DNA of 64,000 bases from Romboutsia maritimum. Its GTDB lineage: Bacteria; Bacillota; Clostridia; Peptostreptococcales; Peptostreptococcaceae. The stretch covers positions 1 to 64,000 of the forward strand of contig NZ_NOJZ02000013.1 of the NCBI RefSeq assembly GCF_002251085.2, given 5' to 3'. Under the pieces are notes generated by a model. The model was not told the DNA's origin. It was given only the letters and a program-made list of their open reading frames with translations, and did no database searches. This document shows positions 8,917 through 16,995 of this stretch, piece after piece. The position numbers and the translations under genes are program-made. Position 1 is the stretch's first letter. Every line of letters begins with the position of its first letter.

Positions 8917-9620
8917 ATTTTCTCCCCTAATACATTTAATAATTCTAGCTTAACTTCTCGAAGTCGATATTTACTTATAGGAATTTTATATTTTTGTATT
9001 ATAAGTACATTTTTTTCAATATACTCTACCTTCTTTAGATTAACTAAAAAACTTTTATGACATCTAAAAAATTTATATTTTCCTAATTCCTCTTCAGCTA
9101 ATTTCATACTCATAACAAACTCATACACCTTATCTTTTGTATATATTTTCATATCTTTTCTATTTACTTCTAAATATAATATATCTTCTATAAATATTTT
9201 GTATATGTTTCCTTTTTCTTTTATTAAAATATATTTATCTTTATAATTTTCTATTAACTCTATACATGATATTATATGTTTCTTTAATTCATCAAACTTT
9301 ATAGGCTTTAATAAGTATCTATAAGCTCTTACTTCATACCCATCTTGTATATAGTCAATTACTCCTGTAATAAAAATTATTTCTACTTTATTATCAAATC
9401 CCCTTATTTTTCTAGCTGTTTCCATACCATCTAATCCTGGCATTTGTACATCTAGCAATAAAATATCTATATTTTTAGGGTAATTTGATATCAACTCAAT
9501 CCCAGATTTATATTCAAATATTTGATTTTTAATATTTTTCTCATCTAATATTTTTCGTAAATAATCTTTCATCCTCAATCTTTGAATGTCTTCATCCTCA
9601 CATAAAGCAATCTTAAGCAT
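8913..9620 (-). CDS. LytTR-family response regulator (AgrA/VirR-like)
   Basis: A 235-residue DNA-binding regulator. The receiver domain (about 1-120) shows the acidic pocket CEDED at 7-11, phospho-acceptor Asp57 in LLLDVQMPG, and the conserved Lys in LLKPI. The LytTR DNA-binding domain (about 135-232) includes YLEVNRKDMKIYT, FFRCHKSFLVNLKKV and IPISKYRLREVK. The ribosome site AAAGGAG lies seven bases before the ATG. The order regulator then kinase, with a four-base overlap, marks a single two-component operon. Members of this family usually act on promoters with paired direct repeats and often control toxins, bacteriocins or sporulation; the targets here are not evident. Confidence 0.9.
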   Translation of the reverse strand: MLKIALCEDEDIQRLRMKDYLRKILDEKNIKNQIFEYKSGIELISNYPKNIDILLLDVQMPGLDGMETARKIRGFDNKVEIIFITGVIDYIQDGYEVRAYRYLLKPIKFDELKKHIISCIELIENYKDKYILIKEKGNIYKIFIEDILYLEVNRKDMKIYTKDKVYEFVMSMKLAEEELGKYKFFRCHKSFLVNLKKVEYIEKNVLIIQKYKIPISKYRLREVKLELLNVLGEKI

Positions 9621-9660
9621 AACAAATTCTCCTTTTAAAATAAAAACGCATGATAAACTA

Positions 9661-9683
9661 CAATCTCAACCTCAAGATTGTTT
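9661..9683. other. Small hairpin in the 5' leader of the response regulator
   Basis: ACAATCT and AGATTGT pair around a CAACCTCA loop, 40 bases upstream of the regulator start. In the mRNA the loop reads TGAGGTTG. It has no T run, so it is not a terminator; any role in translation is speculation. Confidence 0.3.
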
Positions 9684-9834
9684 GAAATTTAACTTATTGA
9701 TTTATATGTATCACTAACAATAACATATTTTATATTAACACTATTTTCACCATTAGTTAATATAAATTTTAAAATTCATTTATTTAAAATGCGCAAAAAC
9801 ATGAAATTTATCGAAAAACTAAATATTTTGAAAT

Positions 9835-10704
9835 TTATTTTGATTTAAGTATTATTTTAACTATCTCTGGTCTACAATTTAATCTAATTAAAACTTTAGA
9901 ACCTCCTAAACCTTTAGTTAATAGCATCGTTGAGTTTTTTATATCATATCTTCCTAAATCGTATTTAGGAAAAAACTCCCTATTTGGTGAAAGTAATCCT
10001 CCTAAAAAAGGAATTCTTATTATACCTCCATGAACATGACCTGCTAAAGTTAAATCTGCCCCCCATTTTGCATATTCCTCAAAATAAAATGGTGTATGAG
10101 CTAAAAGTAAATTAAAATTATTTTTATTTATATTTCCTAATCTATTTTGTATAAAATCATTTTCTAAGTTAATATTTTTATTTTTATTAAATAAATATTT
10201 ATAATTTTCTAATGGAATAATTAATCCATATACATTTATAAAACTATTCCCTTTTTGTATTTTTACTACCTCATTATTAAGGTTATTTATATTTTTCTTC
10301 TTTAAATCTTCAAAATAGCTTTTATATAAATTTTTATATTTTTTAATTAAAGATTTTTGCTCATGGTTACCTATTATATGATATATTTCATATTTTTTAG
10401 TTAAATCATCTATTAAATTTAATGCTACTTCAAAATTTTTACTTTCTCCTTCAACTAAGTCCCCTGTTATAAATACAGCATCTGGATTTATATTATCAAT
10501 CTTTTCAAGTAACCTTTTATTATCTTTTCCAAAAGATTTATTATGTAAATCACCTATCTGAACTATAGTAAAACCATCAAATTCTTTTGGTATTTTTTCT
10601 GTTTCTATTATATATTCTACAGTTTCTATAGTATCTGTCTCATATTTATAAAAAATATAACCAACTAAAAATATAGCCACTCCTATTAATATTTCTACTA
10701 TCAT
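9835..10704 (-). CDS. Membrane-anchored metallophosphoesterase (YkuE/YaeI-like)
   Basis: A calcineurin-like phosphohydrolase of about 289 residues with one N-terminal membrane helix. All metal motifs are present: GDLHN (about 51-55), ITGDLVEG (about 80-87), IIGNHEQK (about 114), LLAHTP, and AGHVHGG. Family members hydrolyse UDP-diacylglucosamine-like lipids or other phosphoesters at the membrane; the substrate here is not known. I chose ATG 10704 (MIVEIL...) because AAAGG lies nine bases upstream; an in-frame TTG three codons earlier sits too close to that site. It is monocistronic, with an inverted repeat upstream. Confidence 0.87.
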   Translation of the reverse strand: MIVEILIGVAIFLVGYIFYKYETDTIETVEYIIETEKIPKEFDGFTIVQIGDLHNKSFGKDNKRLLEKIDNINPDAVFITGDLVEGESKNFEVALNLIDDLTKKYEIYHIIGNHEQKSLIKKYKNLYKSYFEDLKKKNINNLNNEVVKIQKGNSFINVYGLIIPLENYKYLFNKNKNINLENDFIQNRLGNINKNNFNLLLAHTPFYFEEYAKWGADLTLAGHVHGGIIRIPFLGGLLSPNREFFPKYDLGRYDIKNSTMLLTKGLGGSKVLIRLNCRPEIVKIILKSK

Positions 10705-10796
10705 AATGGTCAACCTTTCTGAATTTTATTTTTCCTAAATAATTATATAACACTAGAAAATTATGTGCTATATATTTATTTTCTTACCTATAAAAT

Positions 10797-10840
10797 AACC
10801 CTGTAATAATTGAATTTTAAAATTCAATTATTACAGGGTT
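10797..10840. terminator. 44-bp near-perfect palindrome, probable terminator
   Basis: AACCCTGTAATAATTGAATT pairs fully with its mirrored copy, almost without a loop. It lies 25 bases past the stop of the 60-residue gene. The T tract after it is weak on both strands (TTATTTTAT on the minus side), so it may stabilise a 3' end rather than terminate efficiently. Confidence 0.55.
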
Positions 10841-10865
10841 TATAATTTACATAAACTATTATATT

Positions 10866-11048
10866 TTAATCTTTTTTCTTAACTTTATGATATAATTTTT
10901 CAGTTTTAGTTTTGTTAGTCCCGCTATCCTTTGCTCCTATTTTTTGACCATCTTCCACTCCTAATTCAGAGCCATGTTCATAATACATTTTTCTCATTTC
11001 AGCTTTTGATTTTGGTCTGTCTTTAAGTCTATTTTTATTATTATCCAT
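10866..11048 (-). CDS. Small hydrophilic protein of unknown function
   Basis: A 60-residue, Lys/Asp/Gly-rich protein with no hydrophobic segment and no Cys; I do not recognise it. The ATG is preceded by a strong ribosome site (AGGAGG, eight bases upstream), so it is very likely translated. Residues 13-30 (KSKAEMRKMYYEHGSELG) look helical; the C-third is basic and probably disordered. It is flanked by its own 3' palindrome and by the ABC exporter gene, whose transcription begins well upstream. The size and composition are compatible with a small spore or stress protein, but there is no direct evidence for that. Confidence 0.6.
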   Translation of the reverse strand: MDNNKNRLKDRPKSKAEMRKMYYEHGSELGVEDGQKIGAKDSGTNKTKTEKLYHKVKKKD

Positions 11049-11141
11049 TAGAATGCCTCCTGTAACACTATTGATTATATTAATGTTAATTTGTCCAAAA
11101 CTAATTTCTAATATTCTTAATTTTATCTATATTTGCAATTT

Positions 11142-12842
11142 CTATTTACTATGAAGAGTGCTATAAACACCTTTCTTAGTTATTAACTCATCATGAGTTC
11201 CTCTTTCTTCAACTCCATTTTCGGTTAAAACTATTATTTCATCTGCATTTTTTATAGTAGACAATCTATGTGCTACAACTAAGCTTGTTCTATCTTTGCT
11301 CAATTCTTCTAAAGATTCTTGTATCTCTCTTTCAGTTACATTATCAAGTGCTGAAGTTGCTTCATCTAAAATTATTATTGGAGGATTTTTTAAAAAGATT
11401 CTTGATATCGAAATTCTCTGCTTTTGTCCTCCAGATAATTTAACACCTCTTTCTCCTATATATGTATCATATCCATCTGGTAAAGCTTTTATAAAATCAT
11501 GTATCCTAGCCTTCTTGGCTGCACTTATTACTTCATCATCAGTTGCTTGTGGTTTACCGCAAAGTATATTATCCTTAATAGTTCCTGTAAATAAAAATAC
11601 ATCTTGTTGAACTACACCTATATTTTTCCTTAAAGATTTCAAACTTATATCTCTTATACTTTTGCCATCAATTTTTATATCACCTTTTTCAAATTCATAA
11701 AATCTAGGTATCAAGTTACATAGAGTAGTTTTTCCTCCTCCAGATGGACCTACTAATGCTACTGTCTTACCAGATTGTATCGATAAACTTAAACCATCTA
11801 GAACCCTAGTTTCATCTTCATACGTAAACGATATATTTTCTATTTCTATTCTTCCTTTAACGTCTTTCAATTCAACAGGATTTTCAATTTCTTTTTCAGT
11901 TTCTTCATTTATTATTTCTGTAAATCTTTCAAAACCAGTCATCCCACTTTGATATTGTTCGGTAAAGTTTATAAGTTTTTTTATTGGCTCTATAAACATC
12001 TTTACGTATAATATATATGCTGCAAAATCCCCAATAGTTATTTTACCAAGATAAGTAAAATAACCTCCAGCAACAAGTGCTATTAGTTCTAAAATATCCA
12101 TAAATAAATTCATACCAGAAAAATACTCTGCCATAACTTTATATGCACTTTCTCTAGCTTTTTTAAATACGTCATTACTTTCAATAAACTTTTTTAGTTC
12201 TTCATTTTCTGTACAAAAAGATTTTGTTACCTTCATCCCTGCTATACTATTTTCTAAAGTCGCATTAACATCACCAGTTTTAACTCTAGTTTCCATAAAT
12301 GCCTTATTCATCTTTTTTCTCTGAGCCACTGCAAACCATACTACAAAAGGTAAAACTACAAATATTAATATTGTAAGAATTACATTTATATCTAAAAGTA
12401 TAAAAAATGATCCAACTAGCATAATTATAGAAATAAATAAGTCTTCAGGACCATGATGAGCTAATTCTGATATTTCCATTAAATCATTTATTATCCTAGA
12501 CATAGTTATACCCGTCTTATTATTATCAAAATAAGTATTTGGTAGTTTTTGCAAATGTGTAAATACATAGCCCCTCATGTCAGCTTGCATTCTTACACCT
12601 ACAACATGCCCCCAATACTGCATAAAATAATTTAATCCTGCCTTAAATATAAAAATACCTATAAGTACTATTGTAAATAACAACAACATTTTTAAATCTT
12701 TATTTGGCACAACATCATCCATTATATTTCTAGTTATCATAGGATAAACTAAATTACATAATGCAAATAAAAACGCCGCTAATAAATCTAATATAAACAA
12801 CTTTTTATAAGGTTTATAATATTTAACAAACTCTTTCAACAT
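11142..12842 (-). CDS. ABC exporter, fused membrane and ATPase domains (MsbA/BmrA type)
   Basis: A 566-residue half-transporter that should work as a homodimer to export lipids, drugs or peptides. Six membrane helices occupy about residues 15-290, including the coupling region MQADMRGYVFTHLQKLPNTYF. The ATPase domain follows: Walker A GPSGGGKTT (about 363), Q-loop VVQQDVFLF, signature LSGGQKQR, Walker B IIILDEATSALD, and H-loop VAHRLSTIKNAD. All catalytic residues are present, so it is an active transporter. It is single, without the partner half-transporter gene typical of heterodimeric exporters such as YheIH. Substrate unknown. Confidence 0.92.
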   Translation of the reverse strand: MLKEFVKYYKPYKKLFILDLLAAFLFALCNLVYPMITRNIMDDVVPNKDLKMLLLFTIVLIGIFIFKAGLNYFMQYWGHVVGVRMQADMRGYVFTHLQKLPNTYFDNNKTGITMSRIINDLMEISELAHHGPEDLFISIIMLVGSFFILLDINVILTILIFVVLPFVVWFAVAQRKKMNKAFMETRVKTGDVNATLENSIAGMKVTKSFCTENEELKKFIESNDVFKKARESAYKVMAEYFSGMNLFMDILELIALVAGGYFTYLGKITIGDFAAYILYVKMFIEPIKKLINFTEQYQSGMTGFERFTEIINEETEKEIENPVELKDVKGRIEIENISFTYEDETRVLDGLSLSIQSGKTVALVGPSGGGKTTLCNLIPRFYEFEKGDIKIDGKSIRDISLKSLRKNIGVVQQDVFLFTGTIKDNILCGKPQATDDEVISAAKKARIHDFIKALPDGYDTYIGERGVKLSGGQKQRISISRIFLKNPPIIILDEATSALDNVTEREIQESLEELSKDRTSLVVAHRLSTIKNADEIIVLTENGVEERGTHDELITKKGVYSTLHSK

Positions 12843-12920
12843 TTATATATTCTCCCTTCTTTTATCTTCAAATCAGTATAACACAAATTAAAGACTATAA
12901 TAAATTTATAATTTTAATTA

Positions 12921-12963
12921 AAATAAACTGCCCTAACATAAAAATCTTAGGACAGCTTATTTT
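12921..12963 (-). terminator. Terminator of the moeA-mobB operon
   Basis: The stem AATAAACTG(C)CCTAA / TTAGG(A)CAGCTTATT lies immediately after the mobB stop and is flanked by A/T on both sides. Confidence 0.75.
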
Positions 12964-13492
12964 AATTAATAATATAATCAAGATCATTTTCACTTACCTG
13001 AATATAATTTTTAATAATACATTCTTCTAAATAATCAGCTATTTTATTATAATCATCTAATTTAAATTGCATTATATCTAAATCATAAGTTATATCACTT
13101 ACTATACCTATTAAATCATTAATATTAGATATAAGATCAATATATTTATTCTTTCTTGTTATTTCTAATTTTTTAAATCTATACTTTTTATAACCTTCTA
13201 TTATAATTAAATCCATATTTTTGTATAAAGCAATTACATCTTTTAAATTCTTCTCTTGGTTTACCTCTTCTATATAAGAAAATCTATTTTTAGAAATTAC
13301 AGATACTTTACTTGCACCAGCTTCTCTATGTTTATAAGTATCTTTACCTTCCTTATCTATATCAAAATCATGGCATGTATGTTTTATAGTTCCAACTTTG
13401 TATCCTCTTTTAGATAATTCTCTTACTATAAATTCTATTAAAGTTGTTTTACCTACTCCTGAATATGATGTTATTGATAATATATTATACAT
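12962..13492 (-). CDS. mobB: Molybdopterin-guanine dinucleotide biosynthesis protein MobB
   Basis: A 176-residue P-loop GTP-binding adaptor that assists guanylation of the molybdenum cofactor. SGVGKTT at residues 10-16 is the P-loop, followed by the MobB signature VGTIKHTCHDFDIDKEGKDT at about 33-52 and the Asp/Glu strand MDLIIIEGYK. Length is usual. It lies 30 bases after moeA and the gene has GAGAGGAT before the ATG. It occurs with moeA only; the rest of molybdopterin synthesis (moaABC and so on) is not in the window. Confidence 0.92.
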   Translation of the reverse strand: MYNILSITSYSGVGKTTLIEFIVRELSKRGYKVGTIKHTCHDFDIDKEGKDTYKHREAGASKVSVISKNRFSYIEEVNQEKNLKDVIALYKNMDLIIIEGYKKYRFKKLEITRKNKYIDLISNINDLIGIVSDITYDLDIMQFKLDDYNKIADYLEECIIKNYIQVSENDLDYIIN

Positions 13493-13522
13493 TTCTAATC
13501 CTCTCTATTAAACCTATAATTA

Positions 13523-14704
13523 TTAAAATGTAACTACTTCTACCATTTGATTATCAGTTAATGTAGTTCCTTTATTAACTTTTATCATACAATTGCTATT
13601 TAAAGTTGCATATAATCTAGCTTTTGCATCTTTATTATCCGTCATCTTTACGTATAATTTAGCATTTTCAGTAAATAGTTTCGCTCTTATAAATCTATCT
13701 TTTTTAGATTTCTTATTAAATTCACCTTTAAATATTGCTTTTATTTTATGATTTTTTTCTTTATTAGTTATATACTCTATTGCAGGAATTAATATGTTAT
13801 CAAATACTATTAAAGCAGCATGTGGATTTCCAGACAATCCAAGTAATAATTTTTCTTCTAATATAGCTGAATAACATGCCCCTCCTGGCTTTACATTAAC
13901 CCTCCAAAACAACTCTTTTGCCCCTAATTCTTTAAATGCTTTAGGTATCAAATCCTTATCTCCAACAGACACTCCTCCTGTAGTAATTAAACAATCCACT
14001 CTTTTAATAATACTTCTTACTTTCTCTTCTAATTCTAATAAGTCATCTGATGCTTTATCAACTACTACATTATTTATATCCATCTTTTTCAATTTAGAAT
14101 TTAATATATATTTGTTACTATCGTAAATTTTTCCATCCATTAAAATTTCATGTAAATCTTGTATTTCCGTTCCTGTAATAAGGATACCTACTTTTATATC
14201 ATCATAAACTAAAATTTCATGTATACCTAAGCTTGCCAATACACCAATATCTTCAACTGATATTGTACAACCTTTATTTATTATTAATTGACCCTTGTTT
14301 ATATCTTCACCCTTAAATATATAGTTATCGTGTTTATTTAATTTTTTATTTAGAATAATATATTCATCAATTATATCTACATCTTCTTTTTTTATAACAC
14401 AATTTGCTTCTTTTGGAATTTTAGCTCCTGTCATAATTTTAACTGCTTCATTTTTATCTAATTTTTTTTTGAAAATCTCTCCAGCAAAAACAGTTCCGAC
14501 TACCTTTAATTTATTAGTATCTATATCACTATTATATGTATATCCATCATATGGTGATCTATCAAATGGTGGACTATCTATCGGCGAATAAACGTCTTCT
14601 ACAGATACCTTATTTATTGCATCAATAATATTACACGTTTTTACTCTTTTTATTTTTTTTACGTTTTCTTTTATAATTTCAATGGCTTCTTCTAACTCTA
14701 TCAT
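13523..14704 (-). CDS. moeA: Molybdopterin molybdenumtransferase MoeA
   Basis: A 393-residue enzyme that inserts molybdate into adenylylated molybdopterin. The N-terminal motif DSPPFDRSPYDGYT (about 43-56) and the IMTGAKIPKEANCVIKKEDV segment (about 90-110) are typical. The MoCF-binding domain carries VGILITGTEIQ and TTGGVSVGDKDLIPKAF, and the substrate loop VKPGGACYSAI is followed by GLSGNPHAA. The C-terminal beta domain is complete. GGGGGGATAA precedes the ATG. With mobB it forms a two-gene operon, which suggests a molybdenum- or tungsten-dependent oxidoreductase elsewhere in the genome. Confidence 0.94.
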   Translation of the reverse strand: MIELEEAIEIIKENVKKIKRVKTCNIIDAINKVSVEDVYSPIDSPPFDRSPYDGYTYNSDIDTNKLKVVGTVFAGEIFKKKLDKNEAVKIMTGAKIPKEANCVIKKEDVDIIDEYIILNKKLNKHDNYIFKGEDINKGQLIINKGCTISVEDIGVLASLGIHEILVYDDIKVGILITGTEIQDLHEILMDGKIYDSNKYILNSKLKKMDINNVVVDKASDDLLELEEKVRSIIKRVDCLITTGGVSVGDKDLIPKAFKELGAKELFWRVNVKPGGACYSAILEEKLLLGLSGNPHAALIVFDNILIPAIEYITNKEKNHKIKAIFKGEFNKKSKKDRFIRAKLFTENAKLYVKMTDNKDAKARLYATLNSNCMIKVNKGTTLTDNQMVEVVTF

Positions 14705-14842
14705 TTTATCCCCCCTATAACTTCATAAAAATACGTTATATTACATAATTTCTTTAATCCTATATAAATTCCTTCATAAATACAAAAATTAAAAAAGACC
14801 ATAGAAATCTATTTATAAATTTACTATAATCTTTAAATTTAA

Positions 14843-15583
14843 CTATTTTAATAAATAATTTTTTATTGCATTAATGCTCTTTTCTCTATCTAGTATCTTA
14901 ACTTCTTTTATTTTATTTCTATATATAAATATAGTTAAAACCTTACTTTCATTTTTATTTTCATCTTTTAATAAGTAACTCATAATATAAGCTTCATCTT
15001 TATTTTTAGTATATGCTTCTAAATTAGGATTTTTATTTCCTACTATTTTCTTTATTTTTTCTTTGTCTTCATCTTTAAACTTTTCTAAGTCTATATTTTT
15101 TATATCCTTTAAATTTATTTTCTCTTTTTCGTCATACTTGTCTATAATTATATCTATATTTTTGTTATAACTTTCTTTGTTAATATCACGAGTTGAAAAA
15201 TCATAATTTTCAACTTCAGTTACTTTATTTTTATTAATTTCTATATACAATGCACTTTTTTCCATTTTATTATCTGATGTATATTTTGGATACACTAACC
15301 TAATATTAGTCACTTTATTAAGTTTTTCTATTGTATCTATATCTTTTTTTATACTATCAGCACTTATATAATACGTTGTACAGTATGGAACCCCCATGTT
15401 TTTTACAACATAGTTATAGTCTTTATTCATTATTTCATTAACATCATTTTGAACTTTAGTCATAGTTTTTTGTTGAGTTGCCTTGTCTGCTATGACATCC
15501 TCTTTTTTTGTATTTTCTATATTACATCCGGTAATAAACATACTTAAAACAATTATACTAACTAAGGATTCTTTTAATTTCAT
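14843..15583 (-). CDS. Lipoprotein of unknown function
   Basis: A 246-residue protein with a clear lipoprotein signal (hydrophobic IIVLSMF, lipobox FITGC, Cys20). The remainder is Lys/Asn/Asp-rich, as is common for surface lipoproteins of this genus. There are two similar halves in style: each ends with a strand pattern such as SALYIEINKNKVTEVENYD (about 108-126) and KVLTIFIYRNKIKEVKILD (about 214-232), possibly a duplicated small domain. I do not recognise a family. It is monocistronic and divergent from the LysR gene, and GAGGGTAATTT lies before the ATG. Confidence 0.7.
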   Translation of the reverse strand: MKLKESLVSIIVLSMFITGCNIENTKKEDVIADKATQQKTMTKVQNDVNEIMNKDYNYVVKNMGVPYCTTYYISADSIKKDIDTIEKLNKVTNIRLVYPKYTSDNKMEKSALYIEINKNKVTEVENYDFSTRDINKESYNKNIDIIIDKYDEKEKINLKDIKNIDLEKFKDEDKEKIKKIVGNKNPNLEAYTKNKDEAYIMSYLLKDENKNESKVLTIFIYRNKIKEVKILDREKSINAIKNYLLK

Positions 15584-15936
15584 AAATTACCCTCCTTTCG
15601 TTAAATCTTGTATAAGAATAAACTTAAAATCTAATTTAATAACTAATATTTTTTAATTACTTAAATAAATTATATAACATTTGTTTAAATTTAATCATAT
15701 TTGATGACAACCTGTAATTTTTTTGTAACATGATATATTTTCCAGATAGTCTTTGACAATAAATTTGTATAATTTAAAAATTCGATATAAATACTTTCAT
15801 AAAATTATACCATATTATCCCTTTAGAATCAAAAACTCTATTATACTCATTAGATTTTTGTTGAAAAAATACACAGCAAGCTTTATTTTATCTTCTATGT
15901 TATAATATATCTAGATAATTTAAGGGGGATTTTTTA
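15584..15936. other. 353-bp divergent intergenic region between the lipoprotein and LysR genes
   Basis: Very A/T-rich. The right part holds the LysR promoter (see the entry at 15899). A TTGACA at about 15754 is followed by TATAAT after only nine bases, too short for a sigma-A promoter. LysR regulators often bind such divergent regions, but I see no convincing T-N11-A palindrome. Confidence 0.5.
15899..15906 (+). promoter_or_regulatory. Extended -10 promoter of the LysR gene
   Basis: An extended -10 (TG, one base, TATAAT), with the TATAAT at 15901-15906, puts the start near 15913. The leader contains AAGGGGG seven bases before the ATG at 15937. Confidence 0.65.
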
Positions 15937-16848
15937 ATGGACTTTAAACAACTCGAAGTATTTGTTGCCGTTGTAAAACACCAAAGTTTTTCTAAAGCTG
16001 CAAAAGAACTTTTTTTAACTCAACCTACAGTAAGCGCTCATATTCAAAATTTAGAAAGAGATTTAGATACTATTCTTGTTAATAGAAGTAATAAAACTAT
16101 CACTCTTACAAAATCTGGTGAAATACTTTATAACCATGCTATATATATATTAAATAATTGTAAAAAAGCTGTATATGATATTAAAGAATATTCTGGTAAA
16201 ATCGAAGGTATTATAGATATAGCATGTAGCTCAATACCCGAGACTTACATACTACCTGATTTTTTAAAAAATTTCTCATCTCAATATCCCGATGTCAAAT
16301 TTAGTATTAGTCACTATGACTCTCAATATGCTATATCAGAGATTTTAAATGAAAGAATTAGCTTTGGCCTTGTTGGTTCTAAATTTAACAATAATCAAAT
16401 TAAATATATTGACCTAATTAATGACGAATTAGTCCTTATTACTCCAAATAATTTAGAAATTTATTCTGAAAATGGCTATATTGATATTAATGAATTGTAT
16501 AATCTTACATTTATTATGAGAAAAGAAGGTTCAGGTACTAGAAATTTATTATTAAATACACTTAATAAAAATGATTTTCCTATAGACAAATTAAATATTA
16601 TAGCTCATGTTGAATCTAATGAATCAATTAAAGAAATGGTAAAACTAGGAATCGGAGTATCCTTTGTGTCATATACTTCTGTAATTGACTATATAAATAC
16701 AAATAAATTAAATTGTTACAGAATAAAAAATATTGATTTTGTAAGAAAATTTTATTTTATATGCTCTAAGAAAAAAACTTTTACTCCTCTTGAGGACAAG
16801 TTTTTAAATAAATTATGTGAATACTTTGATGTAAATAAATCTTGTTAG
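15937..16848 (+). CDS. LysR-family transcriptional regulator
   Basis: A 303-residue regulator. The winged helix-turn-helix at residues 1-60 (FKQLEVFVAVVKHQSFSKAA, then LTQPTVSAHIQNLE) is standard LysR. A linker helix and a periplasmic-binding-like effector domain (about 90-295) follow. The overall look, with GKIEGIIDIACSSIPETYILP and RKEGSGTRN, resembles the CysL/YwfK group and the LysR proteins found beside selenium-metabolism genes in clostridia, but no such genes are adjacent. It stands alone: divergent from a lipoprotein and convergent with the aminopeptidase gene. The effector is unknown. Confidence 0.9.
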   Translation: MDFKQLEVFVAVVKHQSFSKAAKELFLTQPTVSAHIQNLERDLDTILVNRSNKTITLTKSGEILYNHAIYILNNCKKAVYDIKEYSGKIEGIIDIACSSIPETYILPDFLKNFSSQYPDVKFSISHYDSQYAISEILNERISFGLVGSKFNNNQIKYIDLINDELVLITPNNLEIYSENGYIDINELYNLTFIMRKEGSGTRNLLLNTLNKNDFPIDKLNIIAHVESNESIKEMVKLGIGVSFVSYTSVIDYINTNKLNCYRIKNIDFVRKFYFICSKKKTFTPLEDKFLNKLCEYFDVNKSC

Positions 16849-16895
16849 TATTATATATATTTTTTATTTTTAACATGGGCCTATCTTAAAAGCTT

Positions 16896-16982
16896 AAAAA
16901 TTTTGTGAAATAACCCAGCGAAGGGGTGATATATAAGTTATACTTATATTCAACCCAAGCAGTAGGTTAACCACAAAATTTT
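16896..16982. other. Nested 87-bp palindrome with a loop-E-like core
   Basis: In the gap between the convergent LysR and aminopeptidase genes. The outer 11-bp arms AAAATTTTGTG / CACAAAATTTT enclose an AACC/GGTT stem, then internal-loop strands CAGCGAAG and AAGCAGTA, then a hairpin GGGTGATATATAAG / ACTTATATTCAACCC. GAA opposite AGTA is the bulged-G (loop E, sarcin-ricin) pattern, unusual in a simple terminator. A/T runs on both sides allow termination in either direction. It could be a structured RNA, or a small mobile palindrome (MITE-like) inserted in a terminator region. Not identified. Confidence 0.5.
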
Positions 16983-16995
16983 ATTTTTATAACTT

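Noticed and set aside
16896-16982. SRP RNA or known riboswitch
   Set aside because: The AAGCAG and GAAGG pieces recall SRP RNA, but there is no GGAA tetraloop or symmetric loop; no c-di-GMP, THF or other aptamer core fits, and it lies between gene 3' ends.
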